Shown piece by piece: positions 57,800-64,000 of a stretch of 64,000 bases of DNA. The notes below the pieces were generated by a model. The model saw only the letters and a program-made list of their open reading frames with translations. It did not search any database and was not told the origin of the DNA. Made by a program: the position numbers and the translations under genes. The stretch lies in assembly GCA_905221605.1 (NCBI GenBank), contig CAJNDS010002443.1, forward strand, positions 260,001 to 324,000. The letters are read 5' to 3'. The DNA is from Symbiodinium natans (lineage: Eukaryota; Sar; Dinophyceae; Suessiales; Symbiodiniaceae). Position 1 is the first letter of the stretch. Every line of letters begins with the position of its first letter.

Positions 57800-58320
57800 C
57801 TTGAGCTGCTGCCGTAAGGTATTGCTTGTGTGTGAGGAGTGGTTACTGTCCTACTTGGACCAAAAGCCTGGCTCGATGGAGCAAGCAGAGAGGGTGGCCA
57901 GCCATGTACATAAGACTTTCTATCGCTGAGGCTGCTGATGCTCCAAAGTGGGCGCAGAAACGCAGGTACACGTATCCCATTCATTTTCCACTGCTCCTAC
58001 CAGTACGATGTGACCTCACAAGTCCGCCCAAAGCGCACCCAAAGTGGCATACCGTGTCAGCCTGCCAGCCGGGCATCCTCGGTTTCTGAGTACTAGGAGA
58101 CTTCCTGGAGACAAGCGAAATGAACCTGCCAGGAAGCATGCGAGCATGGATGTTTTGAACCATCGGTTCCAATGCCACAGCGTCCAACTTCACTTCTTCT
58201 GGGCACTGGTTGTGAGGCAGGGCTGGACGAGATCGTGGGTTACATGTCTTGGCAGGTGGGGGCCCCATTCAAGACATCTGAGTTGTGTGCACTCTGGCAA
58301 GTTGATGCCCCGATGCAGGT
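57800..58320 (+). CDS. Candidate exons of an unidentified gene
   Basis: Two segments look coding. About 57816-57929 reads VLLVCEEWLLSYLDQKPGSM and continues charged to a stop. About 58215-58258 and 58259-58319 read AGLDEIVGYMSWQ and VGAPFKTSELCALWQVDAP, separated by a cag|G type border. No family is recognised. Confidence 0.3.
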
Positions 58321-58684
58321 GACAAAGGTTGGCTCTGCCAAGAGGATCGGAGTTGGGAAGTGGGCGGTGTCAAGGGATCTTTGTGCCTTCGAAGGCGCAA
58401 GGAGAGCCATCTGCCCACCCCTCCTCACTTTGCATGTGCCGTTCTGTTGAACAGACTCAAGATGTTGCGCCACTTGTAAGCCACAAGTGCTGCGAGTGCA
58501 GGGCGGAGCTGGCTGCCTTGGCCGTTCGCAAGGATGGCTCGGGAGGGCGGAGCTCTGGGTACAGAAGTTACGGTGTATGGTTGAGCCACATGTTTAAGCG
58601 GATGGTTTCGGATGTGAGCGAACTGCCGACCCGCAACGGTTGCTCGAGCGGCATAGAGCAAGTGCCGCAAAAGTGCATCGTAGG

Positions 58685-58935
58685 ACGCATGCCGAGAGGA
58701 GGGAGAAGAGGGAGAGGAGGGAGAGAGGAGGGAGAGGAGGGAGGGAAGCAAAGAGAGCCGAAAGGACCGTCGCCGCCGCGGCCTGGGCCGTGGGCTCTTG
58801 GGCTTTGCAGCAGCGGAGGCCTGGGGGGGCTTCCGTGGGGCTTCCGTGGATTCCCACTTTGCTTTTCCCCCGTTGCTTTGCCCCCTTTGCTTTCCCTCTT
58901 TGCTTTTCCCACTTTGCTTTGCCACTTTGCTTCCG
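58685..58935. repeat. GGGAGA-rich and CTTTGCTTTTCCC-rich low-complexity tracts
   Basis: A gggagagga-type tract (58695-58750) is followed by about seven degenerate copies of ctttgcttttcccc (58858-58930). Long ORFs on both strands at 58329-59152 run through these and are not supported as genes. Confidence 0.75.
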
Positions 58936-59171
58936 TTGGGGCAAGGCTGCGGCCGCCTTCGCTGCGGAAGTCGTCCTGCACGTGAGGCCTTCAAACGTCG
59001 GGGCCTCAGCTTCTGCGGGGTCGTGTGACAGAGAGAAGGACCGTGTAGGAGCAGGGGACGGGTGCAAAATCGTGAATTGTGCTGGTGTTGCAGAAAGAAG
59101 GTCGCTGCCCGGGGGCTCTATGAGTCCAGTAGCTCAGACACATGCAAGCTGACGGTGTTTTTCAACGCATT

Positions 59172-59382
59172 CCTTGATTCTTTCTTAGGGGTCCAAGTGT
59201 TGCGTTTAGAGCCCGTTGATGGGGTTTCTCCAGGTCCTTTGGCTTCCATGTTGTCAGGGAAGAAGAGCACATGCCTCAGTGTCCGCATTGAGGGGCGTTG
59301 GTGGACTCTTAGTGGCGAGCATGAGGGTTCGTTTCTCATTTGCCGAGGTCATACTTTGGATCGGAGCCAGGATACTCAGTAA
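59172..59382 (+). CDS. Candidate coding segment
   Basis: After tttcttag the frame reads GVQVLRLEPVDGVSPG, and further on CLSVRIEGRWWTLSGEHEG, to a stop at 59380. Composition looks coding, with no family match. An overlapping frame at about 59395-59546 (WTPFHTGSGKRELACDTFEA) may be a following exon. Confidence 0.3.
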
Positions 59383-59639
59383 TTGCATCTGTTCATCCGA
59401 AGAGTTTTCCCATCTGGCAGTTCCATGGACATGTTGAGGCCGGGCCTTTTGATGCTGCTTGGACTCCCTTCCATACAGGCTCTGGCAAGCGAGAGCTTGC
59501 TTGCGATACATTTGAAGCGGATGGCTCGCGCATGGAAGTTTTATGAGCTCATGCCTCAGATTGCCTCAGGCGTTCAGCGGGCCCTTTCTGGGAGCTGCGC
59601 ATGGTGTTGCAAGGTTGCTCAGAGTTGCTAAACGTGCAG

Positions 59640-62600
59640 AGACTGTTGGCCCTTTCTGAAGGTAGCTGGCAAGCTGGCACAACTACCACGCAGTGTACCA
59701 ACAAACATTTGTCCAAGTTTGCAGAAGTTTGCGAGGGGTGAGCCGGCTGCCGGTAGATGTGGGCACAGGCTTTGTAGCTGAAAACTCTGCACACATCTGT
59801 ACCTCCATGCATTCCCGTGTCATGGTTCAGAAGGCCCTCCGTGCCACGAGCTGTGAGACCTTCGGCCTCCTCTCCCGCAGGGGACTTTGCCCATTGCCTT
59901 CTTTCGGTCTTTAAGTCACTTTTGGTCTTTCCACTCTGAAGCATTGTTTAGCGACTTTCATGGATGCCTTGCAGCCATGGGCTTCGCTTAACTTGTGGTA
60001 GTGCGGATCTAGGCCCCCCACCTGCAAGTGTTGCTGCGCAACGGGCCGCAGCAGCAAGGCTGCAAGGCTCTAAAGGCCGTAGGGTCAAAGGTGGACCACG
60101 TGAGCTGAGGAGCTGACCTTTGTGTTCGTTTTTTTGGGTTTGGGGGCATTCATGGTTTACCAAAGCTTATACTTACATGCGTTGAAAAGGTGGGAGGTTT
60201 GGGGTTAACATCCGCTTGATGAGCCCTCCCCATCTTGAAGCTGCATTGAGGTGCCCTAGGCGAGGTGACCCCGCTCCTCAAGCGCCAGGGACCTGGTTCA
60301 GCCGGTCAGAATTGCCATGATCCGCAGCTCGTGAGGTGCTGGTAGCTGTTTGCTTTTTGCTGTTCTCACAGTTGCACCTTAGCATCAGTAGCATCTGTCT
60401 GAAGCTAGAGGGAGCTAGACGCTCCATGGGCAGCAGGTCGAGGCTGGCAGATTCGCCAACTGACAGAGGCACAAAGGCAGGCTGCAAGAAGTATATGAAT
60501 TACATTGAATTCCACTTGGCGAAGTCAAAAGTTTTCAGATGGTTTACGTTGTGCACACCAGCATCTTCTAACAGACTCTCACAAAAATTCACTTCTGACG
60601 AGAACCATGCGTGCTCTGGGACCTTCCGCAGCTCCAAAGCTTTCGAAGCTTCCGAATGTCCGGGGGGGGGGGGGGGGGGTACATGCCTTGCAGTGGTGCA
60701 GGTTGTCTCGGTCACGGACGCAAAGTCGCAACGCGGATGCCAGAGCCTATGGTTTCACAAGGCTACAAAACCTACAAGAAAACAGCCGTGAAGTTTGCTA
60801 GTTCGCGGTTCCTTTTACAAGTTTATCCGCCCTCAGAAAGAGGGAATGACAGGGAAGTCGGTTTCTCGAAGAGCTTTCGCAAGGGCCGCATGTGGACACG
60901 CTTGTGCCAAGGCATGCCTATGAGCATGTCTGCTCGTGTTGCGCTCCCGTTGTGTTCGTTTGTCCTCGCGTCGGGAAGGTGCTTGTGGGGTTTTCTCTTA
61001 TGATTCTCGGGAATTGCTCGGGTGCACCCGCCGAGCAATGAAGATCAAGAAGATGATGATGGGTGCATCGACATTGCAGGACATTGATGGTACTACGATA
61101 CTGATACCCGGCTCGGTGCCTAACAGAGAAACAGATCGTCAGACTCCGTGGAAGTCATGTCAGGATTTGTGTTTGACAATGCGCATCGGTTGAGCAGCTT
61201 CTCCGCATGGTGTTACGAAGTTGTTCGCCGCATGGCACATCGTCGACGTCAAGGGGTGATTTTGAAAGCTGTGAACATGAGGGATTCGGCGAGTTATCTT
61301 TTTTCAGTCAGCTGCTGGATGCTACCATGCATGTGGGATGTTGTCAGGTTTGGCTTGTCCCGGGGCCAGTGGCGCTTCTCACATAGGTCTCTTACTTTCT
61401 CTAGGACTGGCTAGTTACCCAATCACGTGGCGTGTCAAATTTCACGAGTGGGACAGAAGTACATCGTATGAGGGGAGTAATATCTTGCCGCGGCCGGGCA
61501 CCTCCTCTTGACTCGGAGACAACCCAAGAAGCGGAGTCCCCAATCATGCTGGGCCTTAGTTTAGAGTTGTCTCGCAAGGTCTGCGGCTTGCACGTTGGTT
61601 CCGGTTGGATCAACGTTGTTGCTTGCCGGCACCTTGTCTGCTAAGTCGTGGCAATTTGTAGTCCATTGCAACTGAGATGCAGTGGAGTACCCTTGCGGTT
61701 CGAGGCATACGGCAAGCGGCCTCTTCTGTTCTCCGCTCCCATACACCGACATTTTGGTGGACCATCCATGTTTGCATCGAAGCGCAAGAATCTCCTTATG
61801 TAGTGGTGACATTATGCCATTATGCGTGCTCAAGCTTACAGCACCGAATGCTATGCGATGGCACAAACAGCAAGAAGTAATGGAGGGTATGGAAGGGGTT
61901 GCCTGCACTGCCCCTGGAATTTTGGGGCATGTCGTAAGTCCAGAAATGCAGGCGACACTCCTGCACGAAGTTGCCCATTTTCAAGAAGATGGCCACGGGC
62001 TGCCAGCTCAGCACTTGCCCGGCCTAGAGTCAACAACCAAGAGCATCCACTGGCTAGCGGCTCTGCTTCCATAGAAAGCAATCGCCGATTCGTTTTGATA
62101 TGTTGAGAAGGTGCCGCGGTACAAGGCAACTGCTTTTCAGGTCAGATATTGTTCGAAGTACGCAAGGGCGTGACGCGACTGTCCCGCCAGCATCTTTCTA
62201 TGCAGGTGTCTGCGCGCGTACTTCCCAGTCAAGCTCGACCTGAGAACCCTTATCCACTCTGAGACCTTTGCAAATCGCTGTAGGCGGTTTCTGGGGACAT
62301 GTAGGGGTTGTTATTAGTCAGCCTGCCCCTGTGGATGCTTTGTGAGTACTGGTGCTCTTGCAGAAGGGGTTCCAGGGCCCCCACCACCCCCCCCCACCCC
62401 CCATCTCCCAACAAAACAAGGGGATACCGTGATGCAACACGACTCCCAAGCGAATGCTTAGGGGGAATAGGGACGCCTTGAATTGCCCTGAGGCTCGAGT
62501 TTTATCGACTCTTCGGCGAGTTGATTGCCGATTGCGTGCCAAATCAGTTGGGATCCTGAGCCATCCAGTAATAACAGTAGTGTGAGGTCTGTACCAACCT

Positions 62601-64000
62601 TCTACTGGAGTGCTAAACCCCATCTATTACTGAAGCAATGCCATAGCCAGCACTCGAATCATTATTCAGGTGTGGGCTACTGCAAACGCATACTATCTGG
62701 TTCTTCGTGGTTTCAGTCTAGAGACAATAAAACTTAGAAAAAGATGGTGTGCATTGTGGAAACAGACGGCGCAATGCACCTATTTCGGTGTTCATATGCA
62801 TCGCTCTTGCTCCGTGATTCATCTGTGACAGCCTCTTGCAATTACAACGCCACACCTCCTTTACTTTTTTGGCACATCCTGTGCTCAGGGATTGCCTCTC
62901 CTTGTTTGCAAATACTTTTCGGTCACATTTTCGGTCTTGTTTGGTCGGCTCGTTAAGGAGCATCACGCCGGTCTCGGGGTTCATCCTTGCAGAGCTGCGA
63001 ATCAAGTCTTTTCTCGAAGCGAAGCGTTTGCAAGGTGACATGTCGATGTCCAGCGGGTTTCATGGGCTTGGGTTGAAGCCGTGGGTAAAGGACCAGAACC
63101 AATTCAATGGAGTCTTGTTGAAGGAAACCGGCATATTATGAGCCTTCCGTGAGCTCACTTGCTTCTTCTATTGGTGGCTTTGTGCCTTGAGAGGCCCGAC
63201 CGCGCAGCGGCGTTGCTTCAGTGTGCCGACCAGGTCGTGCTTCCACGCCGAGTCTGACCAAAGCTCCCAAACGCAGTTGGGTTTTCCTTTAAGCAAAAGT
63301 TCAAGAGGGCAGGCCGAATGCAGAATGCAGAACAATCCCCCGTTGTAGGCCTGTACTACAGTACGCTCCTACTTGGCGCAAGGAGCTGCCGAACATCGGC
63401 GGTCAGAAATGGAAGGCCGGGGCATGAGGGACTCAACTAAGTCCCGACGTGCGTGTTGGACTTGTAAGAAAGAGTTGAAACAGCAGAAGTCGTGAGCCCC
63501 CCCCCCCAAGATGATCTGCAACATTCACTCGCGAGAGCGCTTCCACTTGATGTGCTTTCGGAGGCACTCCATTCCAAATGGCGAGATGATGCGAAGCGAC
63601 ATGAGGCGAGTGGAAAAAAATGGTGGCAGGCGCCAGCATCTTGTGCTTCTTGCCGTTTATGTTTTTCTTTCTGCCTGGAAGGAGCTGTACTGTAATCCAG
63701 AACACGGTTACACCGAGTCAGGATCGACATCGCATGCGCCGGCAACAGTTACAGCCATTCACACGCACTGGCAGTCTTGTGGCCCGCAGTAGAAGATCTT
63801 GGTCATGGTTTGGACAAGTACTTGTGGACCAATAGGCAGAGACGGATTTATAAGTACCCTGGCCGCGAAGAGGTAGCAGTCATTGTGCGTAGAGCCTTTT
63901 GAGTCATGTCTGTGAGAGTGAAGTGAGATGGGATGCAGCCACTGTAACAAACTCTAAACAGCCTTATCAACCGGCATACAGGACAAGCACACACCTGCAA
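59640..64000. other. No supported gene to the window end
   Basis: Short ORFs without recognised motifs. Poly-G runs of 18 at 60661-60678 and poly-C runs at 62385-62402 and 63499-63507 are homopolymer tracts. A plus-strand frame at 61880-62074 and another at 61148-61414 are open but have no identifiable domain. Confidence 0.35.

Noticed and set aside
57467-59152. Several overlapping ORFs of 70-218 codons on both strands
   Set aside because: They overlap low-complexity ggagag and tttgctttcc tracts and show no domain. Only short segments with splice-like borders were kept as weak candidates.

Overview
This window looks like nuclear DNA of a dinoflagellate, most likely a Symbiodiniaceae-type alga. 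The evidence is the gene architecture. Coding sequence is broken into very short exons of about 36-340 bases. Most inferred introns start with GC and a few with GA, alongside GT, and acceptors are nearly always AG followed by G. Every gene I can identify lies on the + strand. One gene belongs to a membrane family with SHDW, FLDK and LWCTYEL motifs that I know from dinoflagellates. I saw no rRNA, tRNA, CRISPR array or bacterial-style operon.

Layout. 0-3.4 kb: an AT-rich island with an intronless, broken ORF chain, then two oppositely oriented fragments of a non-LTR retrotransposon reverse transcriptase. 4.0-9.6 kb: a repeat field built from a 70-bp dimer of two related 35-bp half-units, mixed with longer repeated blocks. 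9.9-12.5 kb: low-complexity tracts and small duplications. 15.5-17.0 kb: isolated candidate exons, including a signal peptide. About 17.8-34.0 kb: a long gene for a bacterial-type zinc metalloprotease (DUF5117 plus DUF4953 met-zincin). Its HExxHxxGxxH exons and its SIMDY exon are separated by a 3.6-kb minisatellite of about 37 copies of a 96-bp unit. 34-45 kb: sparse candidate exons, among them a thylakoid-lumen-type targeting segment near 39.5 kb. 45.4-46.5 kb: a complete four-exon 6-phosphogluconolactonase (oxidative pentose phosphate pathway). 46.7-54.7 kb: an RCC1-type beta-propeller gene in two halves. A complete seven-exon gene for a TIR-like multi-pass membrane protein lies between the halves on the same strand, apparently inside an RCC1 intron. 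55-64 kb: a (CAG)44 tract, the start of a second SHxW-type gene, and scattered weak exons.

Exon joins for the 6-phosphogluconolactonase, most of the RCC1 gene, the TIR-like protein and the protease core keep reading phase and reproduce family motifs across the junctions, so these models are fairly secure. Elsewhere most long ORFs are shadows of repeats or of intron sequence. The identified proteins do not form one obvious pathway.
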